Positions 19,544 through 27,673 of a stretch of DNA of 28,501 nucleotides are shown piece after piece (within the stretch, counting starts at the first letter, position 1; each line of letters opens with the position of its first letter). The position numbers and the translations under genes were made by a program. The notes under the pieces were generated by a model that was given only the letters and a program-made list of their open reading frames with translations, ran no database searches and was not told the DNA's origin. Source of the DNA: a virus; the IMG/VR virus record IMGVR_UViG_3300030098_000154, positions 1 through 28,501 of that record. One strand, 5' to 3'.

Positions 19544-22206
19544 TATGGTATAAGTATAAATTCTACTGTTGCTAAATCGTTTGGTTTATAGTCTATCTTG
19601 TTTACTCTAAATTCTCTATTTTTAATAAATACAGTATCAAAGAATTTAAAAGTATTAATATCACCAGGAGTTAAGTTTACTTTAAGTGTCATTGTTCTTG
19701 TGTCAGGGTTGTATAGCTCATTAAAATAAGGTAGCCAATAAGTATTAAATAAATTATTAGTTGTTGGGTTTCCTATTGGTTGTATAAGCTGACAAATACC
19801 AAAATGAAAATCAGTAGTTGATGATGTTGTTGGTATATCTGTCAAATGACTGAATTGTAAAAATTCATATTCTGTTGCATTCCCACCAACTCCGTTTTGA
19901 GCAGGAACATCATAAGTTGTACTAACAAAAGTTCCTAATGCTGCTGATTGCACTCCGTTATTATACATTATTCGTGGACTATTTTCAAACGGTTCTGAAG
20001 TGCCATCATCTGCATTATAAGAGTATATAGTAGGAACTATAAAATCAAAGAATTGTGTCATCAATGGTCTAGGTACTGTTGCGGCAAATGGTTCAGGGAT
20101 TATCTCTTCTTCACCTGTTAATATTGTAGGCAAGTTATTAGAGCTTGTACTAGCATCAAAAAACTGGCTTCCGTACAAATGATTCTGCACTCCTATCTTA
20201 TATTGTGTAAAAGCGTAGTCATCATCATCTTCTACAAACTTAAACATTGTACTCTTGTTTAATTCTGTTAATGGTGTTAGTTTAATTTCTTCAATATCTA
20301 TTTTATCTGTCCAGTCTAATTTAGTTGAGTCTGAGTTTTCTAAAAATATATCTTTATAAGGTTCTATAATAATGTTGTTAGGGTTGTTTTTATCAGGTAC
20401 TGACACTAAGTTAAACATTGTCATTATTCCTTTTAAAAACTCCCATTGTCCTATTTCACCTCTTAGCGTATTTAGCGTTGCTGATGTTACAGATATGTTG
20501 GACACAGAAAAAGAAACAACACTAGCAGCAGCTTGGTCTTGATAAAAAAAGCTGTTTCCATTAAATTGTGCTTTTAAAGTGTCTCCTGAATTTAAATTAA
20601 CAGTAAAAGCTCCAACATACCAAATACTATCACCGCCACCAACAACTGTTGGCGAAGCATAATCTATGACTGTTGTATTATGAAGCCATTGAAAACTTAT
20701 TGAGTTTTGACCTGTATCTGTATTATTAACTTTAAAATTATAAGAAATATTGTATATTTCATTATTAGTTGTAGCCGTAATAATATAAGTAGATGTGTTA
20801 TAATTAGGTGGTACTGATGAACCTGATTCTCCACCAGTTACACCATTAGGTATTAATCTTAATTCTTTAAAAGTTCCAGTTCCAATGTTAGATGCAGCTC
20901 CTGTTCCAAACTTCCATGTAGCATAATATTCGTTATCAGGCACAGGCATTTCATTGCCACCCCAATTAAAATCCATAGACAATTTTTCAAAATCAGCAGT
21001 ATCAAAGAATGTGCTAGTAAATGAAAATGGAGTAGACTCAAATATTCTTTGAATTAAATATTTAATTGATATAAAAGGTCTAAATGAACTTTCTAAATTA
21101 GGCAAAGCAGGTCCCCCATTTGTTCCTAATGTATAAGAATGGCTCCAATTTACAAATGGGTATCTTAAAACATTAGTAGTAGAAGCCCCTGCTGTACCCG
21201 CATAAGTTCCTACTGGCAATGGATTGGTTAAACCTAAAATGCCCTGCCAACTGTTTCTAATTTCTGTATATGTATAAGCATGAGTAAGCTCAGAAAAATC
21301 AATATCATTAAAGGTTCTATTTTCTAATAAGTCAGCTAACGCAATAGCTTCAGAATATAAATTAACATTATAGCTTATTTCACCCTGTTTTTCTTGTATG
21401 TCTATTAGTCTAAGATAACCCTGAAACAATATAAACCCATCTTGCTTTAATTCGCATTGTGTTCTTACATAAGGATTAAAAGCCAGTCCGCTAGTATCTC
21501 TTGTTACTTCAAATATATTATCAAAGATTTGATTATTTCGTTTTGTTGCAGGTAGGTTAAACGCCTTAGAGTATGACTGTACTTGTTCAGCTACATTTTT
21601 AAAATCATCAACACTTAGAGTTAGTGGTATATCTTCATCTTCATATAAATCACAAATAACTTGCCCTGTTGCTAAGTCTTGTATAGCACCACTTGGATTC
21701 TGAGCCGCTTGTTGAACTGATACAGATGTTACTGCACTTGTTCCTGTTGAGTAAATAACAATAGTATTGGTAGTAGATGTTGCAGTAAATTGTAAACTAT
21801 TAGTGCCTACTACTGTTGCAGGTGTTGAGCTTTGTTGGTTAGTTCCTGAATAAACATAAAAAGTTAGAGTAGATGCGGTTGTTTCAATAGTTACATCATA
21901 AATTTGTCCTATTATTAAATTAGAAAGTTTTTGTATTATACCCTGTTGTGCCACTATTCCAACCGTTCCGCTTGACTCTGTTGGCGGTGTAGCTGAAGAG
22001 CTAAATCTGTACCATGTATTAACAACCATTGAAGCGTTTAAAGCATTTATTGCTGATTGATAAGTTGGTGCTGCTAAAGATAAAGAAGTAGTTGAGCTAT
22101 TAATAGTATTAAAATTAATGCCATCAATAATATGCTCTGTACCTGCACCTGATAAGGAGTTTAAGCCATTATAACTTTGCGGATATAATATTAGTTGTAC
22201 ACTCAT
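19543..22206 (-). CDS. Large tail tip or hub-like protein
   Basis: An 887-residue protein. Residues 1-175 form a Ser/Thr-rich beta domain (VNTWYRFSSSATPP, GQIYDVTIETTASTLTFYVY). Residues 180-330 hold a block typical of Bacteroidota phage tail proteins: ICDLYEDEDIPLTLSVDDFK, VAEQVQSYSKAFNLPATKRN, FQGYLRLIDIQEKQGEISYN. A second beta region follows (450-580), then GQWEFLKGIMTMFNLVSVPD and KIDIEEIKLTPLTELNKSTM. It is probably the hub/tail-associated protein of the tip. The added N-terminal beta domain could be surface-exposed. TAATG overlaps link it to both neighbours. Confidence 0.6.
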   Translation of the reverse strand: MSVQLILYPQSYNGLNSLSGAGTEHIIDGINFNTINSSTTSLSLAAPTYQSAINALNASMVVNTWYRFSSSATPPTESSGTVGIVAQQGIIQKLSNLIIGQIYDVTIETTASTLTFYVYSGTNQQSSTPATVVGTNSLQFTATSTTNTIVIYSTGTSAVTSVSVQQAAQNPSGAIQDLATGQVICDLYEDEDIPLTLSVDDFKNVAEQVQSYSKAFNLPATKRNNQIFDNIFEVTRDTSGLAFNPYVRTQCELKQDGFILFQGYLRLIDIQEKQGEISYNVNLYSEAIALADLLENRTFNDIDFSELTHAYTYTEIRNSWQGILGLTNPLPVGTYAGTAGASTTNVLRYPFVNWSHSYTLGTNGGPALPNLESSFRPFISIKYLIQRIFESTPFSFTSTFFDTADFEKLSMDFNWGGNEMPVPDNEYYATWKFGTGAASNIGTGTFKELRLIPNGVTGGESGSSVPPNYNTSTYIITATTNNEIYNISYNFKVNNTDTGQNSISFQWLHNTTVIDYASPTVVGGGDSIWYVGAFTVNLNSGDTLKAQFNGNSFFYQDQAAASVVSFSVSNISVTSATLNTLRGEIGQWEFLKGIMTMFNLVSVPDKNNPNNIIIEPYKDIFLENSDSTKLDWTDKIDIEEIKLTPLTELNKSTMFKFVEDDDDYAFTQYKIGVQNHLYGSQFFDASTSSNNLPTILTGEEEIIPEPFAATVPRPLMTQFFDFIVPTIYSYNADDGTSEPFENSPRIMYNNGVQSAALGTFVSTTYDVPAQNGVGGNATEYEFLQFSHLTDIPTTSSTTDFHFGICQLIQPIGNPTTNNLFNTYWLPYFNELYNPDTRTMTLKVNLTPGDINTFKFFDTVFIKNREFRVNKIDYKPNDLATVEFILIP

Positions 22207-23618
22207 TAGATAGATTGCGTTCTTAGTGTTTTACTTTTTTCTATTTCAAATGTATATTGAATAAGTTTATCATTAGCTAAAGTCTTTTTAGTAAAGCTAG
22301 ATGTTGTAAGTCTTACTGGTGTTACATAGTTATTTAAAACTGCATTAGCAGCATCAGTTTGGTAGCCTTTTAATAAATAAACTTCAGGACTATTAATTAG
22401 TTCTTCAAACATTACATTGTCATCTTCAGAAACAAAATTAGTATTCATTGTAATTCTTTCAGTAGCATTAACTCTAAAAGACTTCTTGCCACCTTTAAAG
22501 CTATCAGGTCTATATAGACTTTCATTCCAACTGCCACCTAATTGATGATATGTAGACCCCTGAGTTGATGTGCTTCTAATTGATTTTTTAGTAAATGTGT
22601 AATAATCCCATGCACCCCATTGATTGAGCCAACATAGTCTTATGCTCTCAAAGTTTTTAGTGTCAGGGCAATTAACATAAATCATGTATGCCTTAGATAT
22701 TGCTGAAAAACCAAAATAAGCCTGTACTGTAATAAAACCGCCCTGTATAGTTCCTAATGAAACTAAGTTTTGAAAAGTTGAACTCCAGTTTCTTAAATTG
22801 CCTGGAAAGCAACCTAAATGCAATATTTGATTTTCTGAAACTGCTGCAAAAGGATTATCCCAAGCACCATTGCTTGAGTTTCTTACAACCGTATCGCTTC
22901 CTATTACACTAAAGCTGCTATCATAATAATTAAGTGCAATACTATTCATGCTTGTAGAAGATGTTACAAATGACATAGTTCCATAATCCTCTACATTTGC
23001 ATATTGCTCAGCAGGTGCGTTAGTTAAAAATTCATCAGTAATACTACTCAAAAGAAATTTAGAAGTGTCAAATCCAAAATTATTACCTGACTTATAAAGA
23101 CTATCAGTATGTTTTACATAACCATTAAAAAGAAAATAAACTTCAGAGTTCTGTGTTGTGCCATCTTGCCTAGCAACTACATTAGGGTCAGAAACACCAT
23201 TATTTGTCGCTCCTAGATATTCTACATAAAACTGTATAACCATATAACGCCCTAAGTTAGTATTTAAAGAATACTTGTCTATTAAGTGAACTGGGTGTCT
23301 TTCACTGTCTGAAGTAGTTGTGCCTTTATAAGAACTACCATTAGCAGCCATATTGTCTGCCTTTACATAATTCTCTATTACATTTCTTAAATCAAACATA
23401 CCTACCCCTGCATTATTAGGGGTTGTTTTAAATACACCTTTTAAATTGTCAGAATTAGCGGTTACTGGTATAGTAGTACCTATGTGTACTTCTGCACAAA
23501 ACTTAACTTTAGTTTGATTTGCTACTGCATCTCGATTAGAGACTACAAATATTAATTCCTGTCCTACTGGTATAAAAAATCCTATTGGATGTTGTTCTAT
23601 TACACAATTTGCTGCCAT
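22206..23618 (-). CDS. Tail protein, possibly distal tail
   Basis: A 470-residue beta-rich protein. The N-terminus (IEQHPIGFFIPVGQELIFVV) and middle (RYMVIQFYVEYLG, LRNWSSTFQNLVS) precede a distinctive segment, IRLCWLNQWGAWDYYTFTKK, then SFRVNATERITMNTNFVSED and EELINSPEVYLLKGYQ. This pattern is known to me from Bacteroidota phage tail genes upstream of the large tip protein. Its place suits a distal-tail or tip-ring protein. The exact role is uncertain. Confidence 0.6.
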   Translation of the reverse strand: MAANCVIEQHPIGFFIPVGQELIFVVSNRDAVANQTKVKFCAEVHIGTTIPVTANSDNLKGVFKTTPNNAGVGMFDLRNVIENYVKADNMAANGSSYKGTTTSDSERHPVHLIDKYSLNTNLGRYMVIQFYVEYLGATNNGVSDPNVVARQDGTTQNSEVYFLFNGYVKHTDSLYKSGNNFGFDTSKFLLSSITDEFLTNAPAEQYANVEDYGTMSFVTSSTSMNSIALNYYDSSFSVIGSDTVVRNSSNGAWDNPFAAVSENQILHLGCFPGNLRNWSSTFQNLVSLGTIQGGFITVQAYFGFSAISKAYMIYVNCPDTKNFESIRLCWLNQWGAWDYYTFTKKSIRSTSTQGSTYHQLGGSWNESLYRPDSFKGGKKSFRVNATERITMNTNFVSEDDNVMFEELINSPEVYLLKGYQTDAANAVLNNYVTPVRLTTSSFTKKTLANDKLIQYTFEIEKSKTLRTQSI

Positions 23619-23619
23619 A

Positions 23620-24147
23620 TTAATTTACTGTTGTTAATCCTTCTATTATATCTTCTTTTACTGCACCAAGTAAGTCTTTTCCAAATTGCTTTAATCCAAG
23701 ACCTAATGGTTTTTGAAAAAAACTAATACCCTGTATTCCATCTCTTTTTATTGCTCTACCAATTATAAAAGCTAAAGACATATTACTAATAAACCTACCT
23801 GTTTTTTTATCTCTGCCTTTCATGCCTTTTTTACTTATCCATTTAGCTAATATACTTGGTGGTGGTTGCTTTGTTGTATATTTATAAGGGCTTGATTTTA
23901 CTTGTCCTTTATAGTCTTTAAATTTTCTAGCTTGTTGGTTTCCTGATACTCCTTTATCTACAAAAGTACCATAACTATCCATAAAAAATTGTACTGTAAA
24001 TCCATCAGCATCAGTTCTAACTTCAAACCTTATAGATTTCTCTAAATTCGTTCCGCCACCTTTAGCTTTTTGAATATTACTCTTAGCTCTGTTTACTACT
24101 TGTTTACCAAAGCTATTTAAGTACCTTTCTATGTTTTGCGTTTTCAT
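23620..24147 (-). CDS. HK97 gp10-like tail completion protein
   Basis: A 175-residue protein. The features are IERYLNSFGKQVVNRAKSNI and NLEKSIRFEVRTDADGFTVQ, then FFMDSYGTFVDKGVSG, which is the pattern of gp10-like neck or tail-completion proteins. A basic stretch (LAKWISKKGMKGRDKKTGRF) and a C-terminal helix follow. It is likely part of the head-tail joining or tail-closing complex. TAATG overlap with the gene upstream. Confidence 0.7.
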   Translation of the reverse strand: MKTQNIERYLNSFGKQVVNRAKSNIQKAKGGGTNLEKSIRFEVRTDADGFTVQFFMDSYGTFVDKGVSGNQQARKFKDYKGQVKSSPYKYTTKQPPPSILAKWISKKGMKGRDKKTGRFISNMSLAFIIGRAIKRDGIQGISFFQKPLGLGLKQFGKDLLGAVKEDIIEGLTTVN

Positions 24148-24596
24148 TAAACAAGCCCTACAAATAATTCTACCTGAGCATCATTAGCTGTTACTGGTCT
24201 TACTTGTAAAGATGCTAAGTTTTCCAAAGTACCAAATGCTGGAGATGTATCTGTTTCTCCAATAGCTGCTTCAGTTCCTATACTTAGGATATGAGAATTT
24301 CCGCCAGTTATTGTTACTTGATAATTTGTTGCTGTTGTTACTACTGCTAACTCAATGTTGTTAGTAGTGTCTAAGTTTGTAACTCTAACATATCTTGTTC
24401 TATCAACATCTATTGCTCCTGCTGAAGTGTAAGGGTTAGCAGCAAATACTGCTATTGTAGTAGTTTGTGCTTGAGTACAAGTTACTATTCTTTCCATAAC
24501 ATCAACTATTCCCGTTGTTGTTACTGAGTTACTACCCCCTCTAACTGAACCGTTTAAAGTTACTGACTCACTAATTGTTGTTACTAAATCTGCCAT
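24147..24596 (-). CDS. Beta-rich structural protein
   Basis: A 149-residue protein rich in Thr, Val and Ala with no charged helices. Repeated strands (VERIVTCTQA-like MERIVTCTQAQTTTIAVFAA, RYVRVTNLDTTNNIELAVV, SLQVRPVTANDAQVELFVGL) suggest an all-beta fold. It is probably a virion protein, as it lies within the tail module and overlaps the gp10-like gene. No family is recognised with certainty. Confidence 0.6.
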   Translation of the reverse strand: MADLVTTISESVTLNGSVRGGSNSVTTTGIVDVMERIVTCTQAQTTTIAVFAANPYTSAGAIDVDRTRYVRVTNLDTTNNIELAVVTTATNYQVTITGGNSHILSIGTEAAIGETDTSPAFGTLENLASLQVRPVTANDAQVELFVGLV

Positions 24597-24600
24597 AATT

Positions 24601-24999
24601 TTATTTTTTATCTATTTGTTTTAATTTATTTATTGCCCAATTTACTCCACTTCGCCCTCCCCAAGCATCATACATTAGTCCTCCACAGCCCTCACTATAA
24701 GGTACATCTGCGTGTTGCTCGTGTCTTTTAAATGAAGCCATTCTTGCTATAGTATCTCTACTAATATTTTCTTTTCTTGCTAATTGTCCTGCTCTAGTCC
24801 AGCCAACTCTAGTGCCACAACTGCTACCATTTTCTTCTTTATATTTAATAGCTTTCTTAGCGTTATTACTAGCACTGTCAGGATAATCATTATATGACTC
24901 TAACTTAATACTTATTGCTTCTAGCTTTTCAATAACATCTTCATAGTTTAAAGATGTATTGTTACTTTTGGAGGTATTAGTTGTATTGTTATTTTCCAT
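24601..24999 (-). CDS. Phage protein with conserved GTRVGW/RH domain
   Basis: A 132-residue protein. An Asn/Thr-rich tail and short coiled coil (DVIEKLEAISIKLES) precede a compact conserved domain at 38-132: DYPDSASNNAKKAIKYKEEN, CGTRVGWTRAGQLARKENIS, ARMASFKRHEQH, then YSEGCGGLMYDAWGG and a final helix. I recall this domain from many Bacteroidota phages, where it may stand alone or be fused to structural proteins. Its function is unknown. The Cys/His content (C61, H93, H96, C104) might bind a metal. Confidence 0.65.
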   Translation of the reverse strand: MENNNTTNTSKSNNTSLNYEDVIEKLEAISIKLESYNDYPDSASNNAKKAIKYKEENGSSCGTRVGWTRAGQLARKENISRDTIARMASFKRHEQHADVPYSEGCGGLMYDAWGGRSGVNWAINKLKQIDKK

Positions 25000-25015
25000 A
25001 TCTTAAATTTAAACA

Positions 25016-25564
25016 TTAATATCCTGCACCTGCATCTGTTACTGGTATCTCACAAGTATCAAAGTCATTCATTACTATAACACCTATTGTAAAAGTCCAA
25101 CCACACAAAAGATTATCAAATCTTTCTTGAAATGGTTCTATTGTAAATTGGTCTTGTGTAAAGTATAAAGGAGCATTAATATCATTTACTCCTTCTTGTG
25201 ATTGTCTTGAACTATGCCTTAACATACCTATAAAATCTGTACATATTTCTAAAGTCTGATTCCATACTTGCTGTTCGTTGTTCTTAGGGTCTAATAGTTT
25301 AGTTAATTGTTTAGCTTGATGTGTTTGCCAATCGTTTTTTTCAGAAACTAGGTCAGCAATAAAAATCTGAAAGTTGTAAACCAATTCACTATCTCCTGTT
25401 GTTACAGATGTTGGATTAATATGCAGTAGTGGCATCTTCTCCATTTTTTCAAGATTAATATCAAATATGTCTCCAACTGATACTGTTGAAATTTGCTCGT
25501 GATACTCACCCATTCTACAAAGGGTGTTTACTACATTGTTATAACTCTTATTGCTTACTGCCAT
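25016..25564 (-). CDS. Tail terminator-like or completion protein
   Basis: A 182-residue protein. The N-terminal helix (NKSYNNVVNTLCRMGEYHEQ) is followed by strands KMPLLHINPTSVTTGDSELV and YNFQIFIADLVSEKND, a polar middle, and FDNLLCGWTFTIGVIVMNDF. The alternation fits the alpha/beta fold of tail terminators (gpU-like), which cap the tail tube. It directly follows the tail assembly chaperone and overlaps its second frame by 17 bases. The family assignment is inferred. Confidence 0.5.
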   Translation of the reverse strand: MAVSNKSYNNVVNTLCRMGEYHEQISTVSVGDIFDINLEKMEKMPLLHINPTSVTTGDSELVYNFQIFIADLVSEKNDWQTHQAKQLTKLLDPKNNEQQVWNQTLEICTDFIGMLRHSSRQSQEGVNDINAPLYFTQDQFTIEPFQERFDNLLCGWTFTIGVIVMNDFDTCEIPVTDAGAGY

Positions 25565-25805
25565 GTTTTACTTTATTTTGTGATTCTAAATCTGTTTCAT
25601 AACTTAACCAAGTCAATGCTTCTAATAAGTTAAGTTTAGTTATCTGTTCTAGCTTTGAAATATCTGCATTTGTCAATCTATACATCACTCCAAACCAACT
25701 CCACTTTTCTGCAAAAGATTCTGAGGCAATTGCATCTTCATTTCCTTCAGCACCTCCGTCAAAGATGATTCCAAAGTTAGTAATAATATCGTTGCGAAAT
25801 GATAA
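25548..25805 (-). CDS. Tail assembly chaperone, second frame reached by -1 frameshift
   Basis: This -1 frame is open from the T9 run at 25804-25812 to the stop at 25548 (85 residues after the slip). It reads LSFRNDIITNFGIIFDGGAE, then an acidic linker, FAEKWSWFGVMYRLTNADIS and LNLLEALTWLSYETD. The WSWFxxxYxLxxxDI and LTWLSYE segments look like the GT part of Bacteroidota phage chaperones. They begin before the only start codons (GTG 25688, ATG 25685), so initiation there would lose the WSWF motif. Codon third positions are AT-rich in this frame and GC-rich in the zero frame. Fusion with the first frame gives about 259 residues. A 45-residue product from the ATG is the alternative. Confidence 0.6.
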   Translation of the reverse strand, partial: LSFRNDIITNFGIIFDGGAEGNEDAIASESFAEKWSWFGVMYRLTNADISKLEQITKLNLLEALTWLSYETDLESQNKVKHGSKQ

Positions 25806-26326
25806 AAAAAAACCAGCGCACTTTGCACTTGCTCTGCTGACATTTTTTTCATTTCTTCCGCCCTTATGCTTATATTACCATCATACGCTTCTATTGTATA
25901 GACATCATTGTTTTCTTCAACTATTGGTCTATATAGAATTGCCATTACTTCTGGCATATTCTTTTCAATATCATTCTTAATCATGGTTTCTATGTCTGCA
26001 TACTCCCCTAATGTAATTTCATCTAAATTAGGGTGGAACCCATACCTTTTGCCATTTATCTCTACTATCCTTTTTAAAGAACTATCTTGTTTTGCTTGAA
26101 GCTCAGATAACTTACTCATTATAAGTGCAACATCTTTTAATTCCAACTGCTTAATTAAGTCTTTTGGAATATTAGATAAAGCTGCTATTGTTTCTTGAGC
26201 TTCTTTACTCTTTGTACCTTTGTGAAAGTCTATTAGCTTTAACCATTTCTCTAGTGTTACATCTTCCCACTTACTAATTAACTTAAACTCCTTTGTCTTG
26301 CCCTGCTTCTTAATTTTAACCTTCAT
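25685..26326 (-). CDS. Tail assembly chaperone, first frame
   Basis: A 213-residue protein if read in the zero frame. It begins MKVKIKKQGKTKEFKLISKW, then VTLEKWLKLIDFHKGT, IAALSNIPKDLIKQLELKDV, GKRYGFHPNLDEITLGEYAD, MPEVMAILYRPIVEE and AEQVQSALVFFYHFA. The ITLGEYAD and VMAILYRPI motifs are characteristic of Bacteroidota phage tail chaperones, the functional analogues of lambda gpG. Such proteins wrap the tape measure before tube assembly. The last 39 zero-frame codons overlap the second frame and have atypical GC-rich third positions. The late start motif lies 2 bases before the ATG. Confidence 0.7.
   Translation of the reverse strand: MKVKIKKQGKTKEFKLISKWEDVTLEKWLKLIDFHKGTKSKEAQETIAALSNIPKDLIKQLELKDVALIMSKLSELQAKQDSSLKRIVEINGKRYGFHPNLDEITLGEYADIETMIKNDIEKNMPEVMAILYRPIVEENNDVYTIEAYDGNISIRAEEMKKMSAEQVQSALVFFYHFATILLLTLESSLTEVLKEMKMQLPQNLLQKSGVGLE
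25804..25812 (-). other. Slippery T9 run, candidate -1 frameshift site
   Basis: On the minus strand the zero frame reads GTT TTT TTT TAT; sliding back one base gives GGT TTT TTT TTA and enters the chaperone second frame. Nine U residues make a classic slippery site. It lies after codon 174 of the first frame. A homopolymer sequencing error would look the same. Confidence 0.5.
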
Positions 26327-26327
26327 A

Positions 26328-26343
26328 CATTATATAATAGAAA
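26328..26343 (-). promoter_or_regulatory. Late start motif, copy 4
   Basis: TTTCTATTATATAAT on the minus strand (26343-26329), 2-3 bases before the chaperone ATG at 26326. Contains the palindrome ATTATATAAT. A TAnnTTTG box lies just upstream at 26349-26356. Confidence 0.5.
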
Positions 26344-26348
26344 TTCTT

Positions 26349-26356
26349 CAAATTTA
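26349..26356 (-). promoter_or_regulatory. Possible leftward promoter box for the tail operon
   Basis: TAAATTTG on the minus strand fits TAnnTTTG and would start transcription near 26342, 16 bases before the ATG. No TTG is seen at the -33 distance, where the sequence is a T run. Chance is possible in such AT-rich DNA. Confidence 0.35.
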
Positions 26357-26379
26357 GTTTACTCTTTTATTTTTTTTTA

Positions 26380-26387
26380 TATATTTG
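26380..26387 (+). promoter_or_regulatory. Possible rightward promoter box
   Basis: TATATTTG on the plus strand fits TAnnTTTG, but the -33 element is weak (TTTAG in place of TTG). It points toward a terminator-like hairpin 30 bases on, not toward any gene. Confidence 0.3.
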
Positions 26388-26393
26388 TACGGT

Positions 26394-26472
26394 TTTTGTT
26401 TTCAAGTTAGTTACTAGCCCCTCACAACCTTTCTATTATCTTGTCGTAATACTTAAAGTGGGGGGCTTTTTT
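26394..26472 (+). ncRNA. Candidate small RNA opposite to all genes
   Basis: From the expected start near 26394 to the T run, about 80 bases. The 3' part is a hairpin: AGCCCCTCAC (26416-26425) pairs with GTGGGGGGCT (26458-26467), one G-U pair, 32-base loop, then TTTTTTATT. The U run is on the plus strand, although every gene runs the other way. The T run overlaps the terL stop. The alternative is a hairpin that protects the 3' end of the terL mRNA; on the minus strand it has no U run. Confidence 0.3.
26416..26467. terminator. Strong hairpin directly after terL
   Basis: A 10-bp GC-rich stem with one wobble, in the only long gap of the late region. As a terminator its polarity is rightward (TTTTTT after the stem on the plus strand). 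On terL mRNA it would be a stable 3' hairpin exposing AUAAUAGAAA in the loop. Confidence 0.5.
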
Positions 26473-27673
26473 ATTGCACAAAATACCTACCTGCATTAGG
26501 GTTGTCTAAATGATATGTTATTGCATATCTCACTCCATCAATAGCATGATTATATGAGTCTACATATAACTTAGAAGATTTATCTGAATATATATAGTTA
26601 TTTAACTCTTTAGCTATGTTAGTTGATTCAGGAGTTATTACTAACTCAAAATCTTGCATTCTAGTTATACCACTTTCAATAGTTCCTTTTTTTACTGGTT
26701 TAATGTTTACTCCTAAATGTTTTAAATCTGCTATTAGTCTTGGTTCTGCTGAATCAGCGATTATAAGTTTCTGACCTACTTTTTCTAATATAATCTGTGC
26801 AAGTTCTTGTGATTTTAAACCATTCTTATATATATGCTCTTTTAAATATATCTTTTGCTTACGCTTATCTATTGCGACCTCTGTGAGACTGTCAGGGTCA
26901 ACACTAAATCCAAAGTCCATACCACAAGAAGTCTGTAAGCCATCAGGATTAAATTCTCCTATACTCCAATTGTCAAATACTACACCATCCGCTCTGTCTA
27001 GCCAACCCCCTAAGATTTTATGCTGATACTTTTTAAAGTTCCTATTCTTTATAGTCCTAATACGCTCTAGGAAGCTCTGTGAAAGATTTTCTTTATTGTC
27101 TAGGTATGTACTGTGGATATAGCACACATTGTCTCTAACGCCATTAAAACCAGCTTCTACGCCTTTGTCCTCAAAAAATCTTTTGTATATCCAATGCTCT
27201 TTAGTTACTGGGTTTAATATAAGTATAATCCTGTTTTGTATATTCTTTTCTCTAATACTAAGGTCTATGGTGTCAAATATATCTTCATCAATAAGCTCTT
27301 CTGCCTCATCTAATACCCAACAACTAATACCCTGTAATGATTTTAGAGATGCAGTTTGGTTTCCTGCTGAAGTCTTAATACCTCTAAATAGAATGTCTGA
27401 TTGATTGCCTAAGTTTACAACCTCAGCTTTATTTACACTAAAAATATTTTCAAAACCTAATAGCCCTATCTTTTCTAAAAACTCAGGTATAATTGATAAA
27501 TGAGCTGACACCATTGTATATCGTGTAAACAATACTCTAATACCTTCAGCCATTGTAAGTAAAGTTAAAAAGACTGTAACCGCAAAAGACTTACCACTAC
27601 CTCTTCCACCTGTTATTATAAAATAACGAGCATCAGAATTAAATAGTGCTTGATATTTATTGTTCAGGTTCAG
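26471..27673 (-). CDS. terL: Terminase large subunit
   Basis: About 400 residues when extended upstream of the first ATG (27553). The extension is needed because the Walker A motif GGRGSGKS lies at residues 22-29, before that ATG. Walker B with catalytic Glu is VLDEAEE (120-126). The nuclease acidic residues lie in CGMDFGFSVDPDS (Asp253), IIADSAEP (Asp307) and HAIDGVRYA (Asp379). The enzyme packages and cuts DNA at the portal. No ATG, GTG or TTG occurs in frame between the upstream stop (27677-27679) and the ATPase core; CTG at 27673 or 27667 are the only near-starts. The frame is +1 to terS, overlapping its end. Confidence 0.85.
   Translation of the reverse strand: MNLNNKYQALFNSDARYFIITGGRGSGKSFAVTVFLTLLTMAEGIRVLFTRYTMVSAHLSIIPEFLEKIGLLGFENIFSVNKAEVVNLGNQSDILFRGIKTSAGNQTASLKSLQGISCWVLDEAEELIDEDIFDTIDLSIREKNIQNRIILILNPVTKEHWIYKRFFEDKGVEAGFNGVRDNVCYIHSTYLDNKENLSQSFLERIRTIKNRNFKKYQHKILGGWLDRADGVVFDNWSIGEFNPDGLQTSCGMDFGFSVDPDSLTEVAIDKRKQKIYLKEHIYKNGLKSQELAQIILEKVGQKLIIADSAEPRLIADLKHLGVNIKPVKKGTIESGITRMQDFELVITPESTNIAKELNNYIYSDKSSKLYVDSYNHAIDGVRYAITYHLDNPNAGRYFVQ

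Noticed and set aside
20859-21041. Minus-strand alternative frame of 60 codons, Leu/His-rich
   Set aside because: Out of frame inside the large tail protein; composition is atypical for this genome's proteins.
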